NCBI GenBank assembly: GCA_951800645.1
Contig: CATOIK010000001.1
Span: 248,001 to 312,000, forward strand
From: an uncultured Eubacteriales bacterium
GTDB taxonomy: Bacteria; Bacillota; Clostridia; Lachnospirales; Lachnospiraceae
Length of the DNA: 64,000 bases
Direction: 5' to 3'
A program made the translations under genes and the position numbers. Below the pieces are notes generated by a model. The model ran no database searches, had not been told where the DNA came from, and worked only from the letters and a program-made list of their open reading frames with translations. Shown in pieces: positions 34,877 to 43,516 of the stretch (within the stretch, counting starts at the first letter, position 1; each line of letters opens with the position of its first letter).

Positions 34877-36793
34877 TTAATCCTGCTGCTCTGCGCAGTT
34901 TTCCCCGTTTTTCTGTTCTTCCGCTGCTTCCGGTTTCTCCTCCGGCTCCGGCAGCCCCTTGCACTTCCGGAAAATCTCCATAAACTCTTTTCCGGTAATG
35001 GTTTCTTTTTCAATCAGAAATTCTGCAATCTGATCCATCACATCCCGGTTCTCACTTAAGAGCCGCTTCGCCTCCTCATAGGAGCGTTTCAGAATCCCCA
35101 TTACCTCATCGTCCACCGCTGCTGCAGTGGCCTCGCCGCAGTTCATCACTGTGCGGCCGCTTAAATAACGATCCTGCTCCGTAGCCAAGCCCATCAGGCC
35201 GAACTTCTCTGACATACCGTACTGAGTTACCATGGCGCGGGCCAGACGGGTAGCCTGCTCAATATCGTTGGCTGCGCCGGTAGTCACCGTGTCAAACACG
35301 ATTTCCTCTGCAGCACGGCCAGCCAAAAAGCCTACCAGCATCGCTTCCAGTTCTTTTTTATTGTTCAGGAACTTTTCTTCCTCCGGCACATGCATTACAT
35401 AGCCTAAAGCGCCCATGGTGCGAGGCACAATGGTAATCTTCTGCACAGGCTCTGCATCCTTCTGCAGGGCGCTTACCAGGGCGTGGCCTACCTCGTGGTA
35501 GGAGACGATCCGCCGTTCTTCCTTGCTTAAAATGCGGTCCTTCTTCTCCTTGCCTACCAGCACCACTTCCACTGCCTCAAACAAATCCTTCTGGCTGACA
35601 GCGTTCCGGCCATTTTTTACTGCCAGAATAGCCGCCTCGTTAATCATGTTTGCCAGGTCAGAGCCTACGGCTCCGGAGGTAGCTAATGCGATGGCGTCTA
35701 AATCTACGGACTCATCCAAAGACACATTCTTTGCATGTACCTTTAAAATTTCCACCCGGCCTTTTAAGTCCGGCTTATCCACAATCACCCGGCGGTCAAA
35801 CCGGCCTGGACGAAGCAGGGCCGGATCCAGCACCTCCGGCCGGTTGGTAGCAGCCAGAATCAAAAGACCTTTTGAGGAATCCATGCCGTCCATCTCCGAC
35901 AGAAGCTGGTTTAAGGTCTGCTGCTGCTCTGAATCTCCGCCGCCGCCAAAATTACTTCTGCTGCGGCCAATGGAATCAATCTCATCAATAAAAATAATGC
36001 CGGGAGCAGTCTGCTGCGCCTGCTTAAACAAAGAGCGGACGCGGGACGCGCCTACGCCTACATAAAGCTCCATAAAATCCGAACCGGACAAAAAGTAAAA
36101 GGGCACCTGGGCCTCTCCTGCCACTGCCTTGGCAAGCAAAGTCTTACCGGTTCCGGGCGGTCCTACAAGAAGCGCTCCCTTGGGAAGCTTGGCGCCGATA
36201 TGGGTATATTTCCCCGGATTGTGAAGGAAATCCACCAGCTCCACCAAAGACTCCTTAGCCTCGTCCTGACCTGCCACATCGGCAAAGGTGACGCCGGTTT
36301 CCTTCTGCATATAAACCTTGGCGTTGCTCTTTCCTACGCCTCCCATCCGCTTCATCATGAAATTCATAAAAATCACAAGAATCACAAAGGGAAGCACCAT
36401 GCCGATAATAGACTCAATCAGCGCAGCCGTATCCTGCTGCTCCTCCTTGATCTTTATTCCCTGCTCCAACAGACGGTCTGCCAGCTTAAAATCTCCGGCC
36501 AGACGAACGGTGTAATACTGAAGCACCGGATTGAATTTCTCCGAATCTTCCTTGTACTGAATCTTGATGACATTTCCCCGAATCACAACAGATTCCACAT
36601 CTCCAGATTCCACATCCGCCACAAACTGGTCGTAGGTCAGCTCCTCCTGGGTTTTATCACTCATGTAGGACCGCATCATACTGGCCGCAAACATGGTAAT
36701 CAGAGCAGCCACCAGCATAATGAGAAGCTGGCTTTTGGGAAACTTTCCTCCGTTCCCATTCTCCTGGTGCTGCTTGTTCTGGTTTTCTTCCAT
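34877..36793 (-). CDS. ftsH: ATP-dependent zinc metalloprotease FtsH
   Basis: This 638-residue membrane AAA+ protease degrades membrane and regulatory proteins. Two membrane helices (about 21-40 and 124-146) flank an extracytoplasmic domain. The AAA domain has Walker A GPPGTGKT (211-218), Walker B IIFIDEIDSIG and an SRH region (NRPEVLDPALLRPGRFDR). The zinc site is HEVGH near residue 430, where many homologues have HEAGH. The C-terminus is Glu-rich. A predicted promoter (36876-36904) and a perfect inverted repeat lie upstream. It is unlinked here from tilS/hpt, its common neighbours in Firmicutes. Confidence 0.97.
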   Translation of the reverse strand: MEENQNKQHQENGNGGKFPKSQLLIMLVAALITMFAASMMRSYMSDKTQEELTYDQFVADVESGDVESVVIRGNVIKIQYKEDSEKFNPVLQYYTVRLAGDFKLADRLLEQGIKIKEEQQDTAALIESIIGMVLPFVILVIFMNFMMKRMGGVGKSNAKVYMQKETGVTFADVAGQDEAKESLVELVDFLHNPGKYTHIGAKLPKGALLVGPPGTGKTLLAKAVAGEAQVPFYFLSGSDFMELYVGVGASRVRSLFKQAQQTAPGIIFIDEIDSIGRSRSNFGGGGDSEQQQTLNQLLSEMDGMDSSKGLLILAATNRPEVLDPALLRPGRFDRRVIVDKPDLKGRVEILKVHAKNVSLDESVDLDAIALATSGAVGSDLANMINEAAILAVKNGRNAVSQKDLFEAVEVVLVGKEKKDRILSKEERRIVSYHEVGHALVSALQKDAEPVQKITIVPRTMGALGYVMHVPEEEKFLNNKKELEAMLVGFLAGRAAEEIVFDTVTTGAANDIEQATRLARAMVTQYGMSEKFGLMGLATEQDRYLSGRTVMNCGEATAAAVDDEVMGILKRSYEEAKRLLSENRDVMDQIAEFLIEKETITGKEFMEIFRKCKGLPEPEEKPEAAEEQKNGENCAEQQD

Positions 36794-36831
36794 ACTCTGT
36801 TATTTCTCCTGTTCCTGTCGTATCTTATAGT

Positions 36832-36866
36832 TTGTGCAAAACGGTTCCATAGTTACCTTTGCACAA
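36832..36866. repeat. Inverted repeat at the ftsH transcription start
   Basis: TTGTGCAAA (36832-36840) and TTTGCACAA (36858-36866) are exact complements 17 bases apart, and the right arm begins about 3 bases downstream of the predicted start. It is not a CIRCE or CtsR element by sequence. It may be an operator or an mRNA 5' hairpin. Confidence 0.7.
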
Positions 36867-36875
36867 CTAATCCAT

Positions 36876-36904
36876 ATTATACTGGCTGAAGCAGGAGAAA
36901 TCAA
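36876..36904 (-). promoter_or_regulatory. Predicted sigma-A promoter of ftsH
   Basis: TTGATT (36899-36904), 17 bases, TATAAT (36876-36881) on the minus strand, about 85 bases before the ftsH ATG. Confidence 0.7.
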
Positions 36905-36914
36905 GAAATTTCAT

Positions 36915-37718
36915 TTATTTAACTTCTGCGTAGGCCTTTGCCAGATCTCCCAGTTCCGAAAGCGACATTTCCCGGTCTGTAAGCATCATATAACAAAGTC
37001 CGTCTTCTTCCCATGAAATGTTCCGAAATACCATGCGTTCTTCTTTTTCCGTACCATAACTGATAAAAAGTTCCCCAGCCTCAGCCAAGGCCTCATCCTC
37101 CTTACTGGGTTTTGCCTCCGGTGGAAGGAACAGATAGTTGTTTTCTGTACCGGTAAAACAAATCTCCCCTACGGTCTCCTGGTAATCTGCCGCCTTATTT
37201 TCCCCTTCGTCTGCCGGAATCTGATCCTCCTTCCTCATTACACTTAAGGTAATATCTCCATACCGGGCCGTCAGTTCCTGGTAGGACGATACTTTATTCA
37301 TCCCTTCGTCCACTCCCTGTACCTCGACTATCTGGCCCTCATCAAACGATGTCCCATCTGCCAGCTTTTCCTCAAGCACCAGCTCATCTCCCAGTATTGA
37401 AACAGCCTGCTGTTTCAGCTCTGCCGCAGAATGGACTGCTTTTCTTAAATCTGTGGAGCTGTAAAGTCCAACGATCTTCCCTGCCCCAATAGCCGTAATC
37501 GTCCCGGTTACCATCATGGCTGCCGCCACTGCAATTACCATCCGTTTTCCATGAAATCTCATATTTCTTCTCCTCTCCTCAATTACCCTGTGAATCTGTC
37601 TTAAATTTTCCTGTTCCTGGATCTCTGTAAAGGAAATGCGATCCATATCCGCCGGAAGCTGCTGTCTCAGCAAATCCCTTTTTCCCTGTTTTTCTCTTTC
37701 ATCCCAGCTTTTCTTCAT
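36915..37718 (-). CDS. Putative membrane-anchored anti-sigma factor
   Basis: The 267-residue protein has a charged cytoplasmic N-terminus (residues 1-58), one membrane helix (about 60-80, MVIAVAAAMMVTGTITAIGAG) and an extracytoplasmic C-terminal domain of about 185 residues, the topology of ECF anti-sigma factors. Its start overlaps the sigma factor gene by 20 bases, so the two are translationally coupled. No zinc-binding ASD motif is seen in the cytoplasmic part. The role is inferred from topology and linkage. Confidence 0.7.
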   Translation of the reverse strand: MKKSWDEREKQGKRDLLRQQLPADMDRISFTEIQEQENLRQIHRVIEERRRNMRFHGKRMVIAVAAAMMVTGTITAIGAGKIVGLYSSTDLRKAVHSAAELKQQAVSILGDELVLEEKLADGTSFDEGQIVEVQGVDEGMNKVSSYQELTARYGDITLSVMRKEDQIPADEGENKAADYQETVGEICFTGTENNYLFLPPEAKPSKEDEALAEAGELFISYGTEKEERMVFRNISWEEDGLCYMMLTDREMSLSELGDLAKAYAEVK

Positions 37719-38304
37719 GGCGCATCCCCCTTTCCATTTCTTCCCGTCCTTCTAGCTGTTTTCGCAGAAGCTTCCTGGCCTTATAAAGCCTGGACTTTAC
37801 CGTTCCCTCCAAGGTTCCGGTAATCCTGGCAATGTCCCCGGTACTGAACTCATTATAATAATACAGCACCACCACCGTCCGATACTTAACATCCAGTTTT
37901 CCAACCAGCGTTAAAAGTTCCCCGGAAGTTTCCCGGTCCATTAAAAACTCCAGCGGCCCGGCAGACGGATCCCGGCAGATCCCCGCCGCCTGCTGCCCCT
38001 GTTCTGGATCCTCCAAAAGGCTTTCCAGGGACATCTCCCGCCGTTTCTTAGAAACTTTCCATGCTGTCCGCACCAGAATCCGGCAAAGCCAGGCTTCAAA
38101 CCGTTCCGGGTCCTTTAACTTTGCCCGGTTCAGATAACACTTTACAAAAGTCTCCTGCAGCACATCCTCACTGTCACTTTTATTTCCTGTAATTGCATAA
38201 GCCATACGGTACAGCTTTCCGGAATAGGAACGGTACAGCTCATCAAATGCCGGCTCATCACCCTGTATCATCTTTTCTACATAAGCCCTGGTTTTCTCGT
38301 CCAT
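37699..38304 (-). CDS. ECF RNA polymerase sigma factor (sigma-70 family)
   Basis: The 201-residue protein has region 2 (AFDELYRSYSGKLYRMAYAITGNKSDSEDVLQETF read in two pieces, about residues 18-55), which binds core polymerase and the -10 element, and region 4 (about 130-185; VVLYYYNEFSTGDIARITG then TVKSRLYKARKLLRK), which binds -35. The start at 38304 has AAGGA 8 bases upstream and is preferred over an ATG at 38334. It is followed by the overlapping putative anti-sigma gene. Target genes are unknown; a possible self-recognised promoter is at 38343-38371. Confidence 0.92.
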   Translation of the reverse strand: MDEKTRAYVEKMIQGDEPAFDELYRSYSGKLYRMAYAITGNKSDSEDVLQETFVKCYLNRAKLKDPERFEAWLCRILVRTAWKVSKKRREMSLESLLEDPEQGQQAAGICRDPSAGPLEFLMDRETSGELLTLVGKLDVKYRTVVVLYYYNEFSTGDIARITGTLEGTVKSRLYKARKLLRKQLEGREEMERGMRHEEKLG

Positions 38305-38342
38305 ATCCTGATTCCTTTCCGTAATTCGATGCATCTGTTATA

Positions 38343-38371
38343 TAAGAGCAGCTTCCCCGTCCTTTGGTTCA
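38343..38371 (-). promoter_or_regulatory. Possible autoregulated ECF promoter
   Basis: The minus strand has TGAACC (38366-38371), 17 bases, CTCTTA (38343-38348). The -35 resembles ECF boxes (TGAAAC) and the spacing fits, but the -10 core is weaker than the common CGTC/CGTA. Confidence 0.35.
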
Positions 38372-38454
38372 CACTTTCTCAAAATTTTTTCAAATTTTCT
38401 CCACTTATATCTTCTTTCTTTGAATCCATACTAACAGTAAGGTGGTGATAAAAT

Positions 38455-38724
38455 ATGAAACCGTTCCATTCTAAAAAACATGGTATCGACGACACAGCTC
38501 TTTTAAATTTAAGCGCCTTCACAGAACCTCCTGCCCCGCCGGAAAAAGCTCCTGTGGAGGAACCCAACGATCCTTACGGTCACGATGACCCCAATGGCCT
38601 GAATGTGCGGGCCTGCTCTGCCATGGAATGTACCGGCCTGATTCCGTCCCTTCCGGTCTCGGATTCGGAGCTGGAATCCTATGCGGAAGTGTATCATTAT
38701 CCGGCAGATATTTTTAAGGACTGA
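38455..38724 (+). CDS. Small proline-rich hypothetical protein
   Basis: This 89-residue protein is unrecognised. It has a basic start (MKPFHSKKHG), a Pro/Glu-rich middle (TEPPAPPEKAPVEEPNDPYG) and Cys at CSAMECTG, with no membrane segment. AGGTGG lies about 10 bases before the ATG, and a strong terminator (38739-38791) follows immediately, both supporting a real gene. It diverges from the sigma factor. Confidence 0.65.
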   Translation: MKPFHSKKHGIDDTALLNLSAFTEPPAPPEKAPVEEPNDPYGHDDPNGLNVRACSAMECTGLIPSLPVSDSELESYAEVYHYPADIFKD

Positions 38725-38738
38725 TGGAAAAATTTTAG

Positions 38739-38791
38739 AAAAAGAGACAGTTGGGACATGTACTGCCACATTGTCCAACTGTCTCTTTTTC
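38739..38791. terminator. Strong bidirectional terminator
   Basis: Near-perfect 19-base arms begin AAAAAGAGACAGTTGG (38739) and end CCAACTGTCTCTTTTT (38790), with A- and T-runs at opposite ends. It separates the convergent 89-residue protein gene and the DUF5662 gene. Confidence 0.88.
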
Positions 38792-38797
38792 TGAGAT

Positions 38798-39346
38798 TTA
38801 ATAAATTCCCTGTTTCAATAGCTTCCGCAGATAAGCAAAGGCAGCCTTCTCTCCTTTATCCCGCAGAAGCTTTAAAATTTTCTCTAACTGGGCCTTCGTC
38901 TCCGGGTGCATGGCTCCGTCAATGTAAGGCTGCTCCCGCAGATAATACTCCCAGGCCGATGCATCGGTGTAATTCCTTCCCTGATACACCTTCGAGGCCG
39001 CAATCCGGTCCATAATCATCTCTGCCAGATAATTCGCCGGCATCTTAGCCCCGGTCAGCCCCATCCCAGTCTTGGAAAAATCAATCCAGTATTCAAAATG
39101 ATGCTTGTTGCGTCCCTTGTGATGCAGCCAGGCCAGGGAATACCCTTTTTCCTCCCGCTCCACCGCATTGGGGCTGCGGATTCCCTGATAATAATGAACC
39201 CCAGTCATAAATTCCGCAGGGCTGTATTTGGATAAATCGTGCAGCAGCCCCTGCCGTATCAGCCCTACACGAAAGCAGTTTTTCATCACCTGCAGCTTAT
39301 GTTCCGTTATCGTGCAAAAATGACGCCATGCTTTGGCTTTGAACAT
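38798..39346 (-). CDS. DUF5662 family protein
   Basis: The 182-residue soluble protein has many His, Trp and Tyr residues: HKLQVMKNCFRVGLIRQGLL, HDLSKYSP, LAWLHHKGRNKHHFEYW when read in sections. The HDLSKYSP and HHKGRNKHH patterns hint at an HD-like metal-binding fold. This fits DUF5662, common in Firmicutes and phages and uncharacterised. GGAGG precedes the ATG. It lies downstream of deoB but 80 bases apart, so co-transcription is possible. Confidence 0.8.
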   Translation of the reverse strand: MFKAKAWRHFCTITEHKLQVMKNCFRVGLIRQGLLHDLSKYSPAEFMTGVHYYQGIRSPNAVEREEKGYSLAWLHHKGRNKHHFEYWIDFSKTGMGLTGAKMPANYLAEMIMDRIAASKVYQGRNYTDASAWEYYLREQPYIDGAMHPETKAQLEKILKLLRDKGEKAAFAYLRKLLKQGIY

Positions 39347-39426
39347 GTTTTACTCCCCTCCGCCCTGTTCCAACACTCATTTCTCGGTCAAAATCAAAGA
39401 TGGTTTTCTGAGTTTTATGATTTCAA

Positions 39427-40623
39427 CTATCTCATTTTCCCCAGCAGCGATTCCCCGATCGCCCCTTTTGGCATCTCTATCCCAAAATTCTCTGCCACAG
39501 TGGCTCCTACTGCTCCGAAGGTATCGGTCTCCGGCAATAAGCCGCCTTCCTTAAAGGATCTGGAATAAGCCAGAAACGGCACTTTCTCCCTGGTATGATC
39601 AGTGCCTGTATAGGTAGGATCGTTTCCATGGTCTGCAGTGATGATCAGCAGATCTTCTTCCTGTAAAAGAGGCAGCAGTTCTCCCAATTTTTCATCAAAC
39701 CGCTCCAGCTCCTTCCCATAGCCGATGGGATCTCTCCGATGGCCCCACAGGGCGTCAAAATCCACCAGATTTACAAAACAGAGGCCTGTAAAATCCTTTG
39801 CTGCCTGCTGGATCGTCTGCTCCATGCCGTGAACAGAGCTGTTGGAATGATAAGCTTCCGTAATGCCGCAGCCAGAGAAAATATCCTGAATCTTTCCGAT
39901 GGAAATCACATCCAGTCCCTGCTCTTTTAAGGCGTCCAGTACCGTCTTTCCAAAGGGCGGCACTGCATAATCATGGCGGTTGCTGGTTCGCTTAAATTCA
40001 CCTTTTTTCCGGCCCAGATACGGCCTTGCAATGACCCGTCCCACCTTCCACTCATCCCGCATGGTCAGCTCTCTGGCAATCTCACAGCACCGGTAAAGCT
40101 CTGCCAGGTCAAAGGTTTCTTCGTTTCCGCAAATCTGCAGCACAGAGTCTGCAGAAGTATAGACGATCATATGGCCGGTGGCAATTTCTTCCTCCGCCAG
40201 CTCATCCAGAATTTCTGTGCCGCTGGCGCTCTTATTCCCAATTACTTTGTGTCCAGTACGCCGCTCCAATTCCTCTATCAGCTCTGGTGGAAACCCGGTC
40301 TCTGTAAAGGTAATAAACGGTTTTTCTGTCTTAAGCCCCATAAACTCCCAATGTCCGGTCATGGTGTCCTTGCCCCGGCTCCGCTCGTTCATTTTCGTGT
40401 ACCAGCCAAGGGGCTGCTCCACTGGCGCCACCTGCTTTAAGGAATGAAGATTTGCCATTCCCAGCCGCTGCAGATTAGGAATCTCAAACCGGCCCATTTT
40501 CTGGGAAATATGGCCCAGAGTGTCCGCTCCGGCATCCCCATAATCTGCCGCATCCTCTGCGGCGCCCACACCTAAAGAATCCACTACAATCACAAAAATT
40601 CTTTTAAACCTCTGTTCTGTCAT
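39427..40623 (-). CDS. deoB: Phosphopentomutase
   Basis: This 398-residue alkaline-phosphatase-superfamily enzyme interconverts (deoxy)ribose 1- and 5-phosphate in nucleoside salvage. Metal-site motifs are [18 protein letters not shown] at the N-terminus and [18 protein letters not shown] near the C-terminus. The start at 40623 ([10 protein letters not shown]) has AGGAG 8 bases upstream; an ATG at 40704 lies inside cdd in another frame. It directly follows cdd, a natural pairing since cytidine deaminase and nucleoside phosphorolysis feed pentose phosphates. Confidence 0.95.
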   Translation of the reverse strand: MTEQRFKRIFVIVVDSLGVGAAEDAADYGDAGADTLGHISQKMGRFEIPNLQRLGMANLHSLKQVAPVEQPLGWYTKMNERSRGKDTMTGHWEFMGLKTEKPFITFTETGFPPELIEELERRTGHKVIGNKSASGTEILDELAEEEIATGHMIVYTSADSVLQICGNEETFDLAELYRCCEIARELTMRDEWKVGRVIARPYLGRKKGEFKRTSNRHDYAVPPFGKTVLDALKEQGLDVISIGKIQDIFSGCGITEAYHSNSSVHGMEQTIQQAAKDFTGLCFVNLVDFDALWGHRRDPIGYGKELERFDEKLGELLPLLQEEDLLIITADHGNDPTYTGTDHTREKVPFLAYSRSFKEGGLLPETDTFGAVGATVAENFGIEMPKGAIGESLLGKMR

Positions 40624-40681
40624 ATCTATCTGCACTCCTTTCCTGCCGGCAGCCATCTCGCTCCCTTTCTCCGTTCTCAAG

Positions 40682-41092
40682 TTACGCCAGATTTCCTGGC
40701 CCAAATCCCTCCGGCAGCAGTTCCTTTAAACGATATTCCCGCCAGTCAGACTCACTTCTGGCCAGAATAATCTGAAATGTTTCCGGATCGCAAAACTCCA
40801 TCATCACCTGCCGGCACACGCCGCAGGGAGCTGTAAAACCAGTCAGCACACCATCTTTCCCGCCTGCAATGCAGATGGCCTCAAACTCCCGCTCTCCTTC
40901 GCTGACTGCCTTAAAAAAGGCAGTTCGCTCTGCACAGTTGGTTGGGGTGTAAGCTGCATTTTCAATATTACAGCCCTGATAGATCTGACCGGATTTTCCT
41001 AAAAGCGCCGCCCCTACCCGAAATCCAGAGTAAGGGGAATAAGACCGCTCCATCGCCTGAATGGCAAGACGAATCAGCTTCTTTTTTTCCAT
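40682..41092 (-). CDS. cdd: Cytidine deaminase
   Basis: This 136-residue tetrameric-type enzyme deaminates (deoxy)cytidine to (deoxy)uridine. Zinc ligands and the catalytic Glu are in [13 protein letters not shown] and [13 protein letters not shown], three cysteines as in the Bacillus type. It lies between hslO (21-base gap) and deoB in the methyltransferase-hslO-cdd-deoB run. The length equals the family norm. Confidence 0.96.
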   Translation of the reverse strand: MEKKKLIRLAIQAMERSYSPYSGFRVGAALLGKSGQIYQGCNIENAAYTPTNCAERTAFFKAVSEGEREFEAICIAGGKDGVLTGFTAPCGVCRQVMMEFCDPETFQIILARSESDWREYRLKELLPEGFGPGNLA

Positions 41093-41113
41093 CAGTAATC
41101 CCCCTTCCGGTTC

Positions 41114-41992
41114 CTATTTTGCCTGTTGAAGCAACTGCTTCAATTCCTCCACAGTCACCGGATAATGCTTATTGCAGAAATGGCAGTTGACCTCAATGGT
41201 CTTTCCATCGTCAATCATATCCTGCAGCTCCTTCCTGCCTACGCTGATCAGCGCCTTCTCAATCCGCTCTTTAGAGCAGTTGCAGGAAAAGGCAGCAGGC
41301 AGCTTATCCAGAATCTCCAGGCCAAAATCCCCCAGCACATGGTCTAAGATCATCTCCGGCGTGCTGCCTGCGTCCAATAAGGCAGTAATGGACGTAATCT
41401 CCGCCAGCTTCTTCTCCAGTCCAGAAATCACTTCCTCCGAAGCCCCCGGAAGCAACTGCAAAATAAAGCCGCCTGCCTGCCGCACAGTGTTGTCCTTGTT
41501 CATCAGTACCCCAAGGGCTACGCTGGAGGGCGTCTGCTCCGATGTAGCAAAATAGTAGGTTAAATCCTCTGCAATTTCTCCGGTAATCAGCTCCGTCTGC
41601 CCCACATAAGGATCCTTCAGTCCAATGTCTTTGATAATACTTAACACGCCGATTCCCAGCGCTCCGCCTACATCCAGTTTTCCCTGGGCATTTGGCGGCA
41701 GCATTACCTGGGGATTGAAGGCATAGCCCTTCACATTTCCCCTGGAATCTGCAGTCACAGTCAGGCCTTCAATGGGGCCGCTTCCCTGGATCTTAATGGT
41801 AAGAAGGTCTTTCTCTCCCTTCATCATCACTCCCATCATGGCGCCTGCCGTAAGAAGACGGCCCAAAGCCGCCGTAGCCACCGGGCTGGTGTTGTGGGCT
41901 GCTCTGGCAAATTCCACCAGTTCTCTTGTAGTGGCTGCAAAAGCACGAATCTGTCCCTCTGCTGCCGTAGCTCGAATCATATAATCTGACAT
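41114..41992 (-). CDS. hslO: Hsp33 redox-regulated chaperonin
   Basis: The 292-residue protein ends with the redox switch CNCSKERIE ... CHFCNKHYPVT, in which four cysteines bind zinc when reduced. Oxidation releases zinc and activates the holdase. The N-terminal body (MIRATAAEGQIRAFAATT) is typical. GGAGG lies 8 bases before the ATG. The gene starts 3 bases after the upstream methyltransferase stop, implying coupling. Confidence 0.96.
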   Translation of the reverse strand: MSDYMIRATAAEGQIRAFAATTRELVEFARAAHNTSPVATAALGRLLTAGAMMGVMMKGEKDLLTIKIQGSGPIEGLTVTADSRGNVKGYAFNPQVMLPPNAQGKLDVGGALGIGVLSIIKDIGLKDPYVGQTELITGEIAEDLTYYFATSEQTPSSVALGVLMNKDNTVRQAGGFILQLLPGASEEVISGLEKKLAEITSITALLDAGSTPEMILDHVLGDFGLEILDKLPAAFSCNCSKERIEKALISVGRKELQDMIDDGKTIEVNCHFCNKHYPVTVEELKQLLQQAK

Positions 41993-41995
41993 GAT

Positions 41996-42757
41996 CTATT
42001 CCTCCTTCTTTCCCCTCTCCCGGGCTACAAAATACACTCGCTCGCTGTCCGCTCCGGGCGGCTCCTTTGTAAACGCATCGTACACCGTTACCAGCTCCAT
42101 GCCTGCCTCAAAAATAGCCTGTTTCACGGTCTCCAGCTCGTAGGCACGCTGATAATGGGTTTCCTCGTACCTGGAGAAACGGCCGTCCTCCTCCCGGATA
42201 AACAGGGTAAGGTCGTACTCATTTACCATTTCTTCCTCATCAAAGTAGTTTTCCCAGATAAAGCTGCCTTCCTCCCGGTTTTCTGCAATGGTCTGCTCTC
42301 CCAGAATCTCCCGGTATTTATAAAGAGTGTTCAGATCAAAAATAAACACTCCGCCCGGATCCAGGTAATTATTAGCCAGCCGAAGCACCTGCACCAAATC
42401 CTGGTAATTTGTCACATAGTTCATAGAATCACAAATACTGACGATGGCCCGTACCGTGCCGTACAGCTCAAACTCCCGCATATCCTGCAGAAGATAAAGG
42501 ATTCTGTCCGGCTGCTCTGCCTGATACTCCATGGCAATCTCCAGCATCTCATCCGAAATATCTACTCCGATCATATCGTAGCCCTGGGCTGCCAAAAGCC
42601 TGGTCAGGGTTCCGGTGCCGCATCCCAGCTCCAGCACCAGTCCATCCTCCACACCATATTCTTTCAAAAGTCCGGTCAGATATTCGCACCACTCCTCATA
42701 GGGAATGTTGTCCATAAACATATCATAAACCGCTGCAAATCCGGTATATGCGTCCAT
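41996..42757 (-). CDS. Class I SAM-dependent methyltransferase
   Basis: The 253-residue protein has motif I LVLELGCGTGTLTRLLA (about 40-56), MIGVDISDEMLEIA (motif II) and CDSMNYVTNYQDL, a Rossmann-type methyltransferase of the small-molecule group. The substrate is unknown. It has AGGAG before the ATG and is immediately upstream of hslO. The family is broad, so nothing more specific is justified. Confidence 0.88.
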   Translation of the reverse strand: MDAYTGFAAVYDMFMDNIPYEEWCEYLTGLLKEYGVEDGLVLELGCGTGTLTRLLAAQGYDMIGVDISDEMLEIAMEYQAEQPDRILYLLQDMREFELYGTVRAIVSICDSMNYVTNYQDLVQVLRLANNYLDPGGVFIFDLNTLYKYREILGEQTIAENREEGSFIWENYFDEEEMVNEYDLTLFIREEDGRFSRYEETHYQRAYELETVKQAIFEAGMELVTVYDAFTKEPPGADSERVYFVARERGKKEE

Positions 42758-42899
42758 CTTGGAAACTCCTTTCTTTGCAATGGCGGCGGCTGCAGCACTC
42801 AGCTATACACAGTTCTGCAGTCCCATATCTGCAATCACCATAAATGAGAAGCAGGCACACCTGGATTACCGGATGCCCCTGCTTTCTTCTGACTTTCTC

Positions 42900-43409
42900 T
42901 TATATATTCCGTCCGCAGCACTTTTTGTACTTCTTGCCGCTTCCGCACGGACACGGATCATTCGGGAATACTTTCTTTTCCTTGCGGATGGTACCGGAAG
43001 CCTTCTGCTGCTTGTACAGCTCTTTTCTCCGCTCCTCCGTCAGGATGGAATCCCACTGAGGCAGACTGTACAGCCACTCAGCCTTTGCCTCCACCATATT
43101 GTAGTAAAGCTTCTCCGGATCGATCTCAATCTTCACCTGAGTATCTTCCTCCATGGTGTCAATCGGGTTTTCATAACCTTTTAAGCTTTCGTTAATGCCG
43201 TCCAGAAAACCGGTCATGATCAGCACTTCCGTGTTATACTTCTCAGCCAGCTCCTTTACAGTTCCGGTAATCACCTGAGTCGGCTCAGCCAGAATCTGCT
43301 CATAAATGCCCTTCTCAATGGTGAAGTAGCCATTCCAAAGATTTTCTCTTTCTTTATCATTCAAGCCGTTGCCGTACGCAAGGTTTCTCCATGTCTCTAA
43401 TAATGCCAT
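42900..43409 (-). CDS. SEC-C metal-binding motif protein
   Basis: The 169-residue protein ends in the zinc-binding SEC-C motif [18 protein letters not shown], as at the C-terminus of SecA. The first 140 residues are helical and acidic with no other recognised domain. Such stand-alone SEC-C proteins are of uncertain function. A predicted promoter lies at 43474-43502. A weak hairpin in the 142 bases downstream (about 42855-42890) may end the transcript, but it lacks a T-tract. Confidence 0.82.
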   Translation of the reverse strand: MALLETWRNLAYGNGLNDKERENLWNGYFTIEKGIYEQILAEPTQVITGTVKELAEKYNTEVLIMTGFLDGINESLKGYENPIDTMEEDTQVKIEIDPEKLYYNMVEAKAEWLYSLPQWDSILTEERRKELYKQQKASGTIRKEKKVFPNDPCPCGSGKKYKKCCGRNI

Positions 43410-43473
43410 GATAAGTACCCTTCCTTTTCTATGTTTATCCTGCGCATTCTATCCATTACGCATATTCCTATGT

Positions 43474-43502
43474 AGTATATAACAATTCCAGAAAATTTGC
43501 AA
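43474..43502 (-). promoter_or_regulatory. Predicted promoter of the SEC-C protein gene
   Basis: TTGCAA (43497-43502), 17 bases, TATACT (43474-43479) on the minus strand, about 65 bases before the ATG. Confidence 0.65.
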
Positions 43503-43516
43503 ATGCTTTCTTTCCA

